Shown here: positions 10,453 to 20,700 of the stretch, one piece after another
How positions within the stretch are numbered: position 1 is the first letter of the stretch
Layout: every line of letters begins with the position of its first letter
Source of the DNA: Neocallimastix lanati (nom. inval.)
Lineage: Eukaryota; Neocallimastigomycota; Neocallimastigomycetes; Neocallimastigales; Neocallimastigaceae
Assembly (NCBI GenBank): GCA_016946835.1
Contig: JACVTC010000330.1
Location: 1 to 44,459 of the forward strand
DNA length: 44,459 bases
Reading direction: 5' to 3'
The notes under the pieces: generated by a model
Seen by the model: only the letters and a program-made list of their open reading frames with translations
Told to the model about the DNA's origin: nothing
Database searches by the model: none
Made by a program: the position numbers and the translations under genes

Positions 10453-11399
10453 CGTTTATTGTTTCTAATTTCCTTCCTATTTTTCTCAACAATTGCTCTC
10501 AACTTTGGGCAATTGTTTTGATAATGACCTGGTTCTTTACAGAAATAACAAGCCTTTATTGTTAAACTTCTCATTTTTCTTGTTAATTCCTCTATGTCAT
10601 TATCTTCTTTAGGTTTAATATTAACTTTTTGTTCTAACTTATTTTTAATAGGAGGATATAAATTAACTCTATTACTAAAAGAAGATGTATTTGCAGAAGG
10701 TGAAGGGGTAGAAGGATGTCTTCTTTGATTACTACCCATATAATTTAACCTATCTGCTTTTTCAGCAATTTTAAAGGCTTTTGACAGAGAAATGTTATCA
10801 AATAAGGTTAGACGTTTCCAGGCTTCAACATTGTTTTCAATGGAGTCTGTGTAATCTAAAACACTTATCTGACTTCTTTTCTTTTTATTTAATTTTAAAT
10901 ATAAAGTTTTATACTTAATATTAAAATCTTTGATTCTTTCATTTCTCTTAATTCTTAGAGCACGTAGCTCTCTTAATAAATTATTTTGATCCTCCCTAAT
11001 GCCATAAAATTCTTCTATAGCTTTTACAATTCTATTAAGGGAAGGATAAGCCTTATTCTTTTTATCAATTTCTTTATCTTCTTCATTATCATCATCCTCA
11101 TCTTCATCATTAATATCCTTATAATTATCATCATCATCATCATCATTATCATCATCATCATCATCATCACTATCATCATCTTTATTATTATCATCCATTA
11201 ATTCTTGGATGACTTTCCTGGTTTCACCAATTGAGGTTAAAACACAGGCATAAAATATAATCTTGGAGTCTTCAACATGTTCAAGCTTTATCCAAAGCTC
11301 TAAATCAGACTTCCAAGTTTTAACATCTAAATTTTCTTTGGATATTTTTTCAATATCCTTAAGTTCTTTTTTTAAATCTTTAAAATTAATTGTACTCAT
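10443..11399 (-). CDS. gag: Element 1 Gag (capsid-nucleocapsid)
   Basis: This is the structural protein of the virus-like particle. I choose the ATG at 11399 (MSTINFKDL, 318 residues); the open frame extends a few Phe codons upstream from a GTG but has no other ATG. An N-terminal capsid-like domain of retrotransposon Gag type is followed by an Asp/Glu-rich tract at about residues 75-110, a second helical part, and one zinc knuckle CYFCKEPGHYQNNC (residues 284-297, CX2CX4HX4C). It ends in a Lys/Arg/Asn tail. The stop overlaps the start of pol and lies within the frameshift signal. The strongly acidic tract is encoded by ATC/ATT repeats and may be length-variable. Confidence 0.93.
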   Translation of the reverse strand: MSTINFKDLKKELKDIEKISKENLDVKTWKSDLELWIKLEHVEDSKIIFYACVLTSIGETRKVIQELMDDNNKDDDSDDDDDDDNDDDDDDNYKDINDEDEDDDNEEDKEIDKKNKAYPSLNRIVKAIEEFYGIREDQNNLLRELRALRIKRNERIKDFNIKYKTLYLKLNKKKRSQISVLDYTDSIENNVEAWKRLTLFDNISLSKAFKIAEKADRLNYMGSNQRRHPSTPSPSANTSSFSNRVNLYPPIKNKLEQKVNIKPKEDNDIEELTRKMRSLTIKACYFCKEPGHYQNNCPKLRAIVEKNRKEIRNNKRLN

Positions 11400-11780
11400 T
11401 TTAAAAAAAAAAAAAAACACACTTTTAAAAAAAAATAAAATAAAAAAAAAATTGTTTTATTAATTATTTAATTGCTATATTTTTATTTATTTATTTATTT
11501 ATTTACAATTAAAATTATATATTTAAGTAATTTATATCTCTAGTGAGACGTTTCCGGCTAGTGTATATTTAATTTTGCTATATACACCCGTACTCCCCCT
11601 CCTGGACACTAGAATAAATATAAATTAATAAACTAGTTGGAGTGTTCACTATTCTTTCAAGCTAATAACCCCTTTCGTTTATCTTTACTTAAATAAAAAA
11701 AATATATACAATTATTTACAAAAAAAATTTTTTTTTTTTTTTAATATAGCAATTAAAAATATTTAAAAACACAAAAATTA

Positions 11781-11837
<57 letters not shown>

Positions 11838-12024
11838 TTATTTATTTGTTATCGGTTATTATTACAATATTTACAATTACAATTACAATTACAATTATTA
11901 TTAAGTTTATATAATTACAACTTAAAAAAAACAAATAAACTTAATTAAAAACAAGGTAAATTAACAAACCTAATACAACTTGAAAAACCGCTATCTATTA
12001 CAACTGCCGACCACGCAGAGGGAC

Positions 12025-12296
12025 CTTAGTATTTCGGTATACTAAGTGAATTTGCCTGAGTCAAGTGGAGGAGCACCCAAACCGTGTTGAACGTATAATG
12101 GGTGATCTATAGGGTAATTTCTGCTTCCCAACAGTATTTACCGCTATATCTAATCGGGGTTCGATTAGTTCGTAACCGGCCCCTCTCCAAACACCTGATT
12201 AAACCACTCGCAATTATAGAATTATCTATAACTGCTTAGTACGCAGTAAACTCAGTATATAGTTTTATTTGGAGCACGCGAAGACCAAATAAAACT
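12025..12296 (-). other. Structured leader domain of element 1 (perfect hairpins)
   Basis: Perfect inverted repeats lie in a GC-richer island: CTTAGTAT/ATACTAAG (12025-12046, 6-nt loop), CTAATCG/CGATTAG (12150-12168, 5-nt loop), TATAGA/TCTATA (near 12220), and AGTTTTATTTGG/CCAAATAAAACT (12261-12296, 12 bp, 12-nt loop). In an AT-rich element this looks like a folded RNA domain; packaging, dimerisation or translation control are possible roles. It is not recognised as a known RNA family. Confidence 0.6.
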
Positions 12297-12435
12297 GATG
12301 TTAATTTTTATTACTACCACAACAACAACAATCACAACAACAACACCAACCACAACAACAACACCAACCACAACAACAACACAAAAACCGATAACAATAA
12401 AAAAAAATTTTGATGATGATGATTGTAAAAGTGTG

Positions 12436-12496
<61 letters not shown>

Positions 12497-12594
12497 TAAT
12501 TTAATTTAATTTAATTCTATTAAATTTAATTTAAAAAAAATTATTCTCATAATTCCAAAAAAAAAAATAAGTCCTAGTAGTTCCAATTTCCTTC

Positions 12595-13367
12595 TTGGTC
12601 TTATCCTTCTTGGTCTTCTTCTTGGTCTTATCCTTCTTGGTCTTCTTCTTGGTCTTCTTCTTGGTCTTCTTCTTGGTCTTCTTCTTGGTCTTCTTCTTGG
12701 TCTTCTTCTTGGTCTTCTTCTTGGTCTTATCCTTCTTGGTCTTCTTCTTGGTCTTCTTCTTGGTCTTCTTCTTGGTCTTCTTCTTGGTCTTCTTCTTGGT
12801 CTTATCCTTCTTGGTCTTCTTCTTGGTCTTATCCTTCTTGGTCTTCTTCTTGGTCTTCTTCTTGGTCTTCTTCTTGGTCTTCTTCTTGGTCTTCTTCTTG
12901 GTCTTCTTCTTGGTCTTCTTCTTGGTTTCTTCTTGGTTTTCTTCTTGGTCTTCTTCTTGGTCTTCTTCTTGGTCTTATCCTTCTTGGTCTTCTTCTTGGT
13001 CTTCTTCTTGGTCTTCTTCTTGGTCTTCTTCTTGGTCTTCTTCTTGGTCTTCTTCTTGGTCTTCTTCTTGGTCTTATCCTTCTTGGTCTTCTTCTTGGTC
13101 TTCTTCTTGGTCTTCTTCTTGGTCTTCTTCTTGGTCTTCTTCTTGGTCTTCTTCTTGGTCTTCTTCTTGGTTTTCTTCTTGGTCTTCTTCTTGGTTTTCT
13201 TCTTGGTCTTCTTCTTGGTTTTCTTCTTGGTCTTCTTCTTGGTCTTCTTCTTGGTTTTCTTCTTGGTCTTCTTCTTGGTTTTCTTCTTGGTCTTCTTTTT
13301 CTTGGTCTTCTTCCACTTGGTTTTCTTCTTGGTCTACTTCTTTTTCTTGGTCTTCTTCCACTTGGTC

Positions 13368-13399
<32 letters not shown>

Positions 13400-13432
13400 C
13401 TTCTTCTTCTTCTTCTTCTTCTTCTTCTTCTT
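12595..13432. repeat. 12-bp tandem repeat array (TTCTTGGTCTTC), purine-rich on the element strand
   Basis: Tandem 12-bp units with 15-bp variants containing TTATCC fill most of the stretch; it ends in a pure TTC run at about 13368-13430. On the minus strand the units read GAAGAAGACCAA-like, and one short frame would give EEDQ repeats, but it lacks an ATG and is ended by TAA in the 15-bp variants. The plus frames give LVFF or SSWS repeats. I treat it as a noncoding array in the leader. Confidence 0.9.
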
Positions 13433-13449
13433 CCCCGATATCTCCACCA
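13433..13449 (-). other. tRNA primer-binding site of element 1
   Basis: On the minus strand TGGTGGAGATATCGGGG starts 4 bases inside the 5' LTR. It is complementary to a 3' end finishing ...CTCCACCA, as expected for a tRNA with CCA. Elements 2 and 4 have the same 17 bases although their LTR ends differ, so the site is conserved. The acceptor stem implied is GGAGATA; I cannot name the tRNA. Confidence 0.8.
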
Positions 13450-13453
13450 ATTT

Positions 13454-14480
13454 TGGTAGACTCGGGGTTGACACTTAGATATTTAAAATCAAGCAGGGGG
13501 GGACGGGTATTACCCTGCTTTGATTTTAAATAAAAAAAAAAAATAATAATTTTTTTTTTTAAAAGTTATTTATTTATTTTTTTTTATTAATATAAAATTT
13601 TTTATTTAAAGTACACATATTTAATTTTTAAGAAATTGTTACAATATTTATATTTTTTTATAAATTTAAAGTATAATTAATTGTTTATAATTTAAGTAAT
13701 TTTATAGAATTATTGAATTAATTTTATATCAATAATTCATTTTTGTTTTAATTTTTATAAATATAATAATATAATATTCAAATATAATTTAATTAAAAAT
13801 AATTATAAAATAAATATATAGAAAATAGTTTTTACTATTTTCTTTGATATTTTTAAGTTAAATAAATTGTTTTTAAAGATTAATATAATAAATTTAATAA
13901 TCTTTAATTATTTTAAATAATACTTGTAATTATTTTCAGAATAAAATAAAATTTTTATAATATTTAATTAATAAATTTGATAATATTTAAATAATAATTT
14001 TTATAATAAGTAAAAATTTTTAATAATAATTTTTAATAATAAATTTAATTAATAATCTTAATAATTTTATAATAATATTTAATAGTTATAATAAATAAAT
14101 TTTTATAATAATATTTAATAATTTTAATAATTTTATAATATTAATAATTTATAATAATTTTTAGAATAATATTTAATTAATAATTTTAATAATTTTATAA
14201 TAATTTTTATAATAATATTTAATTAATATTTTTAATAATTTAGTATCTTAAAAGTATAATTTTAATATTTACAATTGTATTTTAATATATACATATATTT
14301 AATAATATAACAATAAAGTGATTAATTAAAATTTATTTACATTATTTACAAATTAAAATTAATTTATATCAAAATAAATTAAATTTACAATGAGGTTTAG
14401 GTTATGAAGAATATAGGAAAGTACAATTTAGTAAAGAATTATTAATAATAAAATAAAGGTTATTAATTCATTCTTTATCA
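13454..14480 (-). repeat. 5' LTR of element 1
   Basis: It matches 5346-6373 with almost no differences that I can see; a T-run differs by one base. It carries the promoter for the gag-pol transcript (TATAAATA on the minus strand near 13646) and the U5 hairpin. It is followed at 14481 by AAAA and then the LTR of element 2. Confidence 0.93.
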
Positions 14481-14484
14481 AAAA

Positions 14485-14788
14485 TGTTAAGGTTTTAGAG
14501 AATTAAATAAAAATAAAGTAAGGAAACACAAATTTTATTTATTTATTTATTATTTTTATTTATAAATTTATTTGATTTTATTTGATGATATTTAAAAATT
14601 AGTAGCAAAATTTACAACTATTTATACTTTTTTTTCAAGGCATAAAAGTTGTTCTTGCCACTAAATTACATTTTATTATTATTTTTCTTTTTATATATAA
14701 AAACTATTAAATTTAAATTGATTTTTATAATCAATTATATAAAATTTAATTATAACAATATAAATAAAATACATTTATAATATTAATA

Positions 14789-14849
<61 letters not shown>

Positions 14850-15336
14850 CTATCTAAAATATTACTAATAAGAATTTATTTAATTGGCTAAAATTTTTAT
14901 TACAATCTGTTAAAATATTCAAATAAAAATAAAAATACTATTCTAATATAAAGGTTTTTAATAAAATAAAATATTTTTCAATATAAAATAAAACATTTCG
15001 ATATAAAATTTTATAATAAAAGTTAAAATATAATATATAAATTTTTAATTATCAATATATAAAAATATTATTAATACAAATTTTCATTATTAATATAAAA
15101 ATAAAAAAATAAGATTTATTATTAATATTGTTAATATAAGTTTTAAATATATAAAAATATTACTATTAATATAAGATTTAATATAAAAATTATAAAGTTT
15201 AATATAATTTTTGATCTAATTTTTAATCTTTGAATTTAAAAATTTATTAAAGTACAAAAATAATAATGTACACATAATGTATTAGAAATAAATCGTAGAT
15301 TTAATTAAGAATGCATTATTTAGTACATTCTTATCA
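14485..15336 (-). repeat. 3' LTR of element 2
   Basis: The minus-strand start is TGATAAGAATGTAC and the end is CCTTAACA. TATAAATAG lies at 14618-14626, about 140 bp before the LTR end. A T-run fills about 14793-14846. It shares the terminal TGATAARGAATG with element 1, as expected if related integrases recognise both. Confidence 0.92.
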
Positions 15337-15354
15337 AGATGCCCCGACGAAGAC
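15337..15354 (-). other. Polypurine tract of element 2
   Basis: The minus strand reads TTCGTCGGGGCATCT immediately before the LTR start TGATAAG. It is weaker in purines than in element 1 but in the same place, right after the pol stop, and shares the GGGGCATC core. Confidence 0.6.
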
Positions 15355-18300
15355 TCAAGCTTCTCTGTAAGCGGAGTTAAACTTTACTAAATTTTTAAAA
15401 TGAACATTCCTATCGAGTTGTTTCCCAGTTTTCTGATCGATTAAGGTTGCCGTGTTGAATTGAATTTTTAAAATTTTAAATGGTCCATTGTAATATGGTT
15501 CTAGCTTAGTGCGGCTAAAGTTTCTAACAAGAACAAGATCACCAGCTTTTAATTCTTTTCCTTTTTTCATACTTATTTGTTCTTCTCGTCTTGTTGCCCA
15601 ATACTTGTTAGCATTCTTCACATTTTCGCATGCTTCTCTAGTCCATTGATAATGACGAACAAATTTTTCCATTAAAATTTTATCATATGATTTACCTGCA
15701 TTTTCAATTGTTCTTATGGCTATATCATAAGGCTGTTGGTCTTCTCTTCCATATACTAATTCAAAACTAGAATGTCCAGTAGCTGTATTTTTGGTAGTTC
15801 GAAGTGCCCATAAAGCAGAAGGTAAAACTTCATCCCAATCTTGATTTTTCCTTCCTAATAAACGGAGTAATTTTCCAATTTCTTTATTTCGATTTTCAGT
15901 AAGGCCATTTGATTCAGGGTGGTAAGTAGCTACAAATTTAACATATACATCATAAAGATCAAGAAAGATTTTAGTCATATCAGAAGTGAATTGGACTCCA
16001 TTATCAGTAGTAATAACTTGAGGTACACCATGTCTTGCAAAAACGTTTATTAAAAATTTAATTATATCAGAGGAAGTTATGTTTTCAGTGGGTTCGGCTT
16101 CAACCCATTTGGTAAAGTAATCAACAGTTACTATAATATATTGATTATTATTTCTTGTTTTTGGTAACGGTCCTATAATATCTAATCCTAAATGCACAAA
16201 GGGACCCTCCACTTTAGTTGGATGGTTTTCGGTTGGTTCTGGATATGGTTGAGGACGATTTAACTGGCATTTTTCACAATTACTAACAATTCTTTTGATA
16301 TCTTTAATCATATGATTCCAATAAAAGTTTTTCTTAAGTCTTTGATATGTTTTGTAATATCCTTCGTGGCCAATATTATGAGCTTCTAAAATTAATTTAA
16401 ACCTTTCATTTTCGTCCGTTATTAATTTTCTATAATTTCCATTGTCGATAAAATAATCTTCACCATCAATAACAGTAAACTTTTCATTAATAAATTCCTT
16501 TATAACTTTAGATAATAATTCTTCATTATTTCCATTAGTAATTTTTGTTAATAATATCTTTCTCTCTTCCTTACTTTTCATTCTTGAAAGAGCATCAGCT
16601 AACACATTCTTTTTGCCTGATTCATATTTTATATTAATTCCGAGCATACTAGCGGTTAGACACCATCTTGTTTGCCTTGCATTCAAAGGTTCTTTATTCT
16701 TAAATAAACCAACTAATGGTTTATGATCTGTGTAAATAGTTGTAGGTAATGGATTTCCTTCAATATAAGATTTAAATTTAGTCATACAGTAAAACAAAGC
16801 GGTTCCTTCTAAATCGGTAATACCATAATTCTTTTCAGCTTTCTTTAAACTTCTACTTATAAAGTGTATTGGATGCTCCTTACCGGTTTCTTCTTCTTTT
16901 TGTAAAAGAACTCCACCAATTCCATTATACGAAGCATCAGTTCTAATGATAAAAGGTTTGTCAAATGACGGAAATTTTAGAATAGGTGCATTGATTAATT
17001 TTTCTTTTAGGAGTTCAAAGCTTTCTTGTTGTTCTTTATTCCATTCATATTTGGTATTCTTTTTCAATAATTTACATAAAGGTGAGGTAATTTGAGCATA
17101 TTTAGGAATAAAATCACGATAATATCCCACTGCTCCTAAAAATGATCTTAATTCATGAAGTGATGAAGGGGCTTCCCACTTCTTAATAGCTGTTATCTTA
17201 CTTTCCATGGGACTTAATCCTTTAGTAGTAAGTTTGTGACCTAATACATCAACTTCAGTTTGAAGAAAATGGCACTTTTCAATATTAATTTTTAACTTGT
17301 TTTCTTTAAATACTTCTAATACTTGTTTAATATGAATTAAATGTTCTTCGATACTTTTTGAATAGATCAAAACATCATCAATAAATACATAAACAAATTC
17401 ACCAATAAAAGGGAATAAAATTTTATTCATTTCTCTTTGGAAGGTTGAGGGAGCTCCAGTAAGTCCAAAAGGCATAACCTTAAATTGATAATTTCCAAAC
17501 TTAGTAGTGAAAGTGGTTACTTCAACGCTTTCTTCATCCATTAAGATTTGGTGAAAACCAGAAAATAAATCAAGAGTTGTAAATATTTTAGCTCCTCCGA
17601 GACTATCAAAAATTTCATCTATATATGGAACTGAATAAGAATCTTTTTCTGTCATATCATTGACTTTTCGGTAGTCAATGCACAAGCGCCACTTTCCATT
17701 GTGTTTTAGAATGAGTACTACTGGAGATGACCATTCTGAACAGGATGGTTCTATCAATCCTTTCTTAATAAGCTTTGTAAGTTCTTCTTTTAAGATATCT
17801 GATTTTAATTTAGTTAACCTATAACTTCTTAATTTTACTGGCTTTGCATTTGCTTTCAAACGGATCTTATGTGGTGAAAGTTTAGAAGGAGTTAGTTCTT
17901 CTGTTGAAGTGGCAACTATGTCAATCATTTCTTTGAGAATTTTAATAATTTGTTCTTTATAATCTTTATTTAAGGTACTTAAAAATTCATCACTCTCAAT
18001 AAATTCCATTGGAGTTAATTCCTTTATAATTTCCTTTTCATTATTCGTTTCTTCAACTTTTCTAATAGTGCAGATTATACTTTCTTCATCATAATATTGA
18101 TTATTTATTTTAGCTATTTCTTCGTATTCACTTTCTGACAAAAGTTTACATAGACTGTTTAAGGTTGGATGAATAAATAAACAATGATCGATTTGAGTTT
18201 TAAAGTTTATTAACATATCATAAAATGAGTCTTCTTTCTCAATAATTCTAAAGTCCGCATTAAATTCATAATTATTAATTTTTACTGGTAATCGAACAAT

Positions 18301-19170
18301 AATTCCTTCCGAGTATTCTTCATCTTGTGTTGCTAGTTGGATTCTTCCACGACTTTTTCCAACTGTTTCATATTCACCAGGTAATTTATCAAAATACTGC
18401 TTAGTAACGATGCTTAGGTTACTACAAGAATCAATTAAAAGTTTTCCTAGTACTCCGTCAACACTTGCATCAACCATTGCTAAGTCTTCTTCGGCTACTT
18501 CATTACTTTTACTTATGTAGCTATGGTCATAGTTATTTACTAATAAAGTTCGTGCTATTACATTGTCTACAGTTCCAATTATTTTAGACTTTTCTAACTT
18601 TAAACCTTGAGTTAATTGTGAACGAATTTTAGGACATGCATTCAAGAGTTGACCTATCGTAATACTGGATTTAAGATTATTTAAATCATCCATAATATTG
18701 TAAGGTTCTTTATTATTCATCATTTTGATATTCCTTTTTACTAATTGAGTATTTCCATTATTAGTTTCCTTAGTTTTTGTTGAAATTAATTTTTCCAAAG
18801 TATTAGTTTTATTTTGTTGATTATCTTTATTCATTTCTAGATCTTCTATTTCATTATCGATTACAAGTATATCTTCAGATTCAACTTTTTCCTTTCCTTT
18901 TGATGAATAATTGTTGTTTTCTTCTTTACTTTCTCTTACTCTTGTCATATTTCTTAATTCCTTTTCTTTTTGTTTTTCTTTGTTAATATTTGGTTGAGTT
19001 AAAATTGAAGGAAGTATTTGATTTTTATAAACTTTATTTGGTTTATTATGCAGCTCATTTTCTTTCTTCTTTCTTAAAGCAGGAGTTGCAAAAGGACGTG
19101 GATTATCTTTTAAACTTTTATGTACTTTCTTGGAATTATTTTCTTCTTTTTCGCTGTTATTATCATTCAT
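15355..19170 (-). CDS. pol: Element 2 Pol polyprotein (protease, RT, RNase H, integrase)
   Basis: Ty3/gypsy Pol, 1271 residues from the first ATG. The same frame is open upstream through KLLNGSRSTP to the slippery site at 19350, where element 1 has KLSNGIRSSP, so translation most likely enters by -1 frameshift and the internal ATG is not the true start. Domains in order: protease LIDSCSNLS (D at residue 247, DSC instead of DSG), RT with FIDD at 596-599, RNase H (RTDASYNGIGG, YTDHKPL), integrase HHCC finger, DDE core (GLDIIGPL, TTDNGVQFTSD, SNGLTENRN), then a GPFKILK-type tail. There is no chromodomain. The frame is complete and all catalytic motifs are present, so the element could be active. 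Confidence 0.95.
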   Translation of the reverse strand: MNDNNSEKEENNSKKVHKSLKDNPRPFATPALRKKKENELHNKPNKVYKNQILPSILTQPNINKEKQKEKELRNMTRVRESKEENNNYSSKGKEKVESEDILVIDNEIEDLEMNKDNQQNKTNTLEKLISTKTKETNNGNTQLVKRNIKMMNNKEPYNIMDDLNNLKSSITIGQLLNACPKIRSQLTQGLKLEKSKIIGTVDNVIARTLLVNNYDHSYISKSNEVAEEDLAMVDASVDGVLGKLLIDSCSNLSIVTKQYFDKLPGEYETVGKSRGRIQLATQDEEYSEGIIVRLPVKINNYEFNADFRIIEKEDSFYDMLINFKTQIDHCLFIHPTLNSLCKLLSESEYEEIAKINNQYYDEESIICTIRKVEETNNEKEIIKELTPMEFIESDEFLSTLNKDYKEQIIKILKEMIDIVATSTEELTPSKLSPHKIRLKANAKPVKLRSYRLTKLKSDILKEELTKLIKKGLIEPSCSEWSSPVVLILKHNGKWRLCIDYRKVNDMTEKDSYSVPYIDEIFDSLGGAKIFTTLDLFSGFHQILMDEESVEVTTFTTKFGNYQFKVMPFGLTGAPSTFQREMNKILFPFIGEFVYVFIDDVLIYSKSIEEHLIHIKQVLEVFKENKLKINIEKCHFLQTEVDVLGHKLTTKGLSPMESKITAIKKWEAPSSLHELRSFLGAVGYYRDFIPKYAQITSPLCKLLKKNTKYEWNKEQQESFELLKEKLINAPILKFPSFDKPFIIRTDASYNGIGGVLLQKEEETGKEHPIHFISRSLKKAEKNYGITDLEGTALFYCMTKFKSYIEGNPLPTTIYTDHKPLVGLFKNKEPLNARQTRWCLTASMLGINIKYESGKKNVLADALSRMKSKEERKILLTKITNGNNEELLSKVIKEFINEKFTVIDGEDYFIDNGNYRKLITDENERFKLILEAHNIGHEGYYKTYQRLKKNFYWNHMIKDIKRIVSNCEKCQLNRPQPYPEPTENHPTKVEGPFVHLGLDIIGPLPKTRNNNQYIIVTVDYFTKWVEAEPTENITSSDIIKFLINVFARHGVPQVITTDNGVQFTSDMTKIFLDLYDVYVKFVATYHPESNGLTENRNKEIGKLLRLLGRKNQDWDEVLPSALWALRTTKNTATGHSSFELVYGREDQQPYDIAIRTIENAGKSYDKILMEKFVRHYQWTREACENVKNANKYWATRREEQISMKKGKELKAGDLVLVRNFSRTKLEPYYNGPFKILKIQFNTATLIDQKTGKQLDRNVHFKNLVKFNSAYREA

Positions 19171-19316
19171 TTTTCTTTTTACAGCATTTATAATGATATC
19201 ATCCTCACTAAAATCAGATTCTTCAGATTCTTCGTTAAAGGAATTATTATCAATTGGAGTATTCTTAGTAAAAGTATTATTTTGTAAATTATTTAATGAA
19301 GCTATTGTTTTGTCAT

Positions 19317-19350
19317 TGGGAGTGCTTCTGCTCCCATTTAGAAGTTTAAA
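19317..19350 (-). promoter_or_regulatory. -1 ribosomal frameshift signal between gag and pol, element 2
   Basis: The slippery heptamer T-TTA-AAC lies at 19350-19344 on the minus strand, in the gag frame. Seven bases later a perfect stem TGGGAG/CTCCCA with an 8-nt loop follows (19336-19317). TTTAAAC is a well-established strong -1 slippery site in animal and plant RNA viruses. The gag stop TAA (19338-19340) is reached if no slip occurs. Confidence 0.87.
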
Positions 19351-20243
19351 GACTTTTTGGAATATATTTCTTTTTTATTTTTTTCCATAATCTTATTTAA
19401 TTGAGGGCAATAGTATGAGTAATGACCTTCTTCCTTACAGAAGAAGCAAGTTTTAACGGATAAATTTCTCATTTTCTGGGTTGATTCTTCTATAATATCT
19501 TGAGGTTTCAGTTTATTATTTGTTTGACTTGTTTGGAAAGTTTCGTTTCTTCTTTTAGGATAAAGTCTTGAAGTAGTACTGTTTTGATTATTTTGATTAT
19601 GCTGGGAATTATTAACATTATAGGTATTAATATTATTGTTCCTTACAGAAAGTCTATCTACTTTCTCGGCAATTTTGAAAGCTTTCTCCATACTTATATC
19701 ATCTTTAAGGGATAATTTCTTCCAGGCTTCATAATTATTTTGAATAGAATCAATATAATCTAGTACACCAATGCGCTTTCTTCTCTTTTTATCAAGTTTA
19801 GTGTACAAAGTTCTATATCTTACATTAAAGTCTTTAATCTTTTCGTTTCTTTTAATTCGCATTGCACGAAGTTCTTTAAGAAGTAAATTTTGGTCTTCTT
19901 TAATACCGTAAAAATTTTCAAGACTTGAAATAATTTTTTCAAGAGAAGGAAATTTATCATCATCAACATTTTCTTCTTCATCATCTTCTTCTTCATCTGA
20001 TGAATCATCACTTTCATCATCACTATCTTCTCCCAAATCTTCAATAACGCGTTGTACTTCACCAGAGCTGGTAAGTAAACAAGCATTAAATATTGTTTCC
20101 GGATCTGTGATACCTTGTATCTTGATCCAAAGTTTTAATTCAGTAGCCCAGGACTTTATATCTAAATTGTCCTTGCTAAGCTTCACTATGTCTCGTAATT
20201 CTTTCTTTAATTCTTTAAAACTTAAAGTACTTTTAGTAGACAT
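19338..20243 (-). CDS. gag: Element 2 Gag (capsid-nucleocapsid)
   Basis: 301 residues from ATG at 20243 (MSTKSTLSFKELKKEL). It aligns along its length with Gag of element 1 (FKELKKELRDI, the acidic tract, EDQNLLLKELRAMRIKRNEKIKDF). An acidic tract DSDDESDDSSDEEEDDEEE follows the first capsid-like part. A zinc knuckle CFFCKEEGHYSYYC (CX2CX4HX4C) lies at residues 266-279. The C-terminus overlaps the frameshift signal into pol. It is the assembly and RNA-binding protein of the particle. Confidence 0.93.
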   Translation of the reverse strand: MSTKSTLSFKELKKELRDIVKLSKDNLDIKSWATELKLWIKIQGITDPETIFNACLLTSSGEVQRVIEDLGEDSDDESDDSSDEEEDDEEENVDDDKFPSLEKIISSLENFYGIKEDQNLLLKELRAMRIKRNEKIKDFNVRYRTLYTKLDKKRRKRIGVLDYIDSIQNNYEAWKKLSLKDDISMEKAFKIAEKVDRLSVRNNNINTYNVNNSQHNQNNQNSTTSRLYPKRRNETFQTSQTNNKLKPQDIIEESTQKMRNLSVKTCFFCKEEGHYSYYCPQLNKIMEKNKKEIYSKKSLNF

Positions 20244-20412
20244 TTCGTTTTTAGTTAATAATTTTTTTTTTTATTATAAATTAACGAGGTTATTAAATAC
20301 GAATAAATTTGAAAGTCCAACTTTAAAAATATAATTTAACAAGTAATTTAATATCGAATCAAATTTTAAAACAATATATCTTAGTAATTTTTGAAAATAA
20401 TAATTTTATTTG

Positions 20413-20700
20413 CTTTCTTTAGTAAGTATAAGCTCGAAATCCTTATCGACAACTTAGTAGAAATTATAAAGCACGAGGTTCTTTTCGACTACTTTTTTAA
20501 GAATAATTTTAAGTTCGAAATCTTTATCGACAACTTAATAGAATAATTTTAAGTTCGAAATCTTTATCGACAATTCAATGAAATAATTTTAAGTTCGAAA
20601 TCTTTATCGACAACTTAATAGAATAATTTTAAGTTCGAAATCTTTATCGACAACTTAATAGAATATTTTTCAAGCTCGAAATCTTTATCGACCACTTGAA
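20413..20700 (-). repeat. 40-bp tandem array in the element 2 leader, 7 units
   Basis: The landmark TTATCGAC recurs with phase positions 20440, 20481, 20521, 20561, 20601, 20641 and 20682, so the period is 40 bp. Each central unit contains AAGTTCGA and TCGACAACTT, able to pair with one bulge. It lies just upstream of gag. Element 4 has the same array with one unit less. The period is not a multiple of 3, so it does not code. Confidence 0.9.

Larger units (their letters stand above)
11400..13453 (-). other. Leader region of element 1 between primer site and gag
   Basis: About 2 kb without a credible gene. From the LTR inwards it holds a 12-bp tandem array (12595-13430), a T-run (12440-12489), a CAA-rich microsatellite (about 12312-12385), a GC-richer structured block (12000-12296), another T-run (11784-11835) and AT-rich sequence up to gag. 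Open frames in the array encode only simple repeats. Confidence 0.85.
5346..14480 (-). mobile_element. Element 1: complete Ty3/gypsy LTR retrotransposon
   Basis: Two near-identical direct repeats (5346-6373 and 13454-14480) enclose, on the minus strand, a tRNA-type primer site, a long structured leader, gag, a -1 frameshift signal, pol and a polypurine tract. Both genes are open, and the LTRs differ in length by one base, so the insertion is young and may be active. It lies in the A-run of the element 3 LTR. The A counts on the flanks (five before, four after, five after element 2, against six in the intact LTR) fit two 4-bp target duplications. Sequence and layout are related to elements 2 and 4 but clearly a different family. 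Confidence 0.93.

Noticed and set aside
13074-13361. Minus-strand frame of EEDQ repeats
   Set aside because: It has no ATG (starts at GTG), lies in a tandem DNA array, and is closed by stops created by repeat variants. The plus frames over the same array are equally simple.
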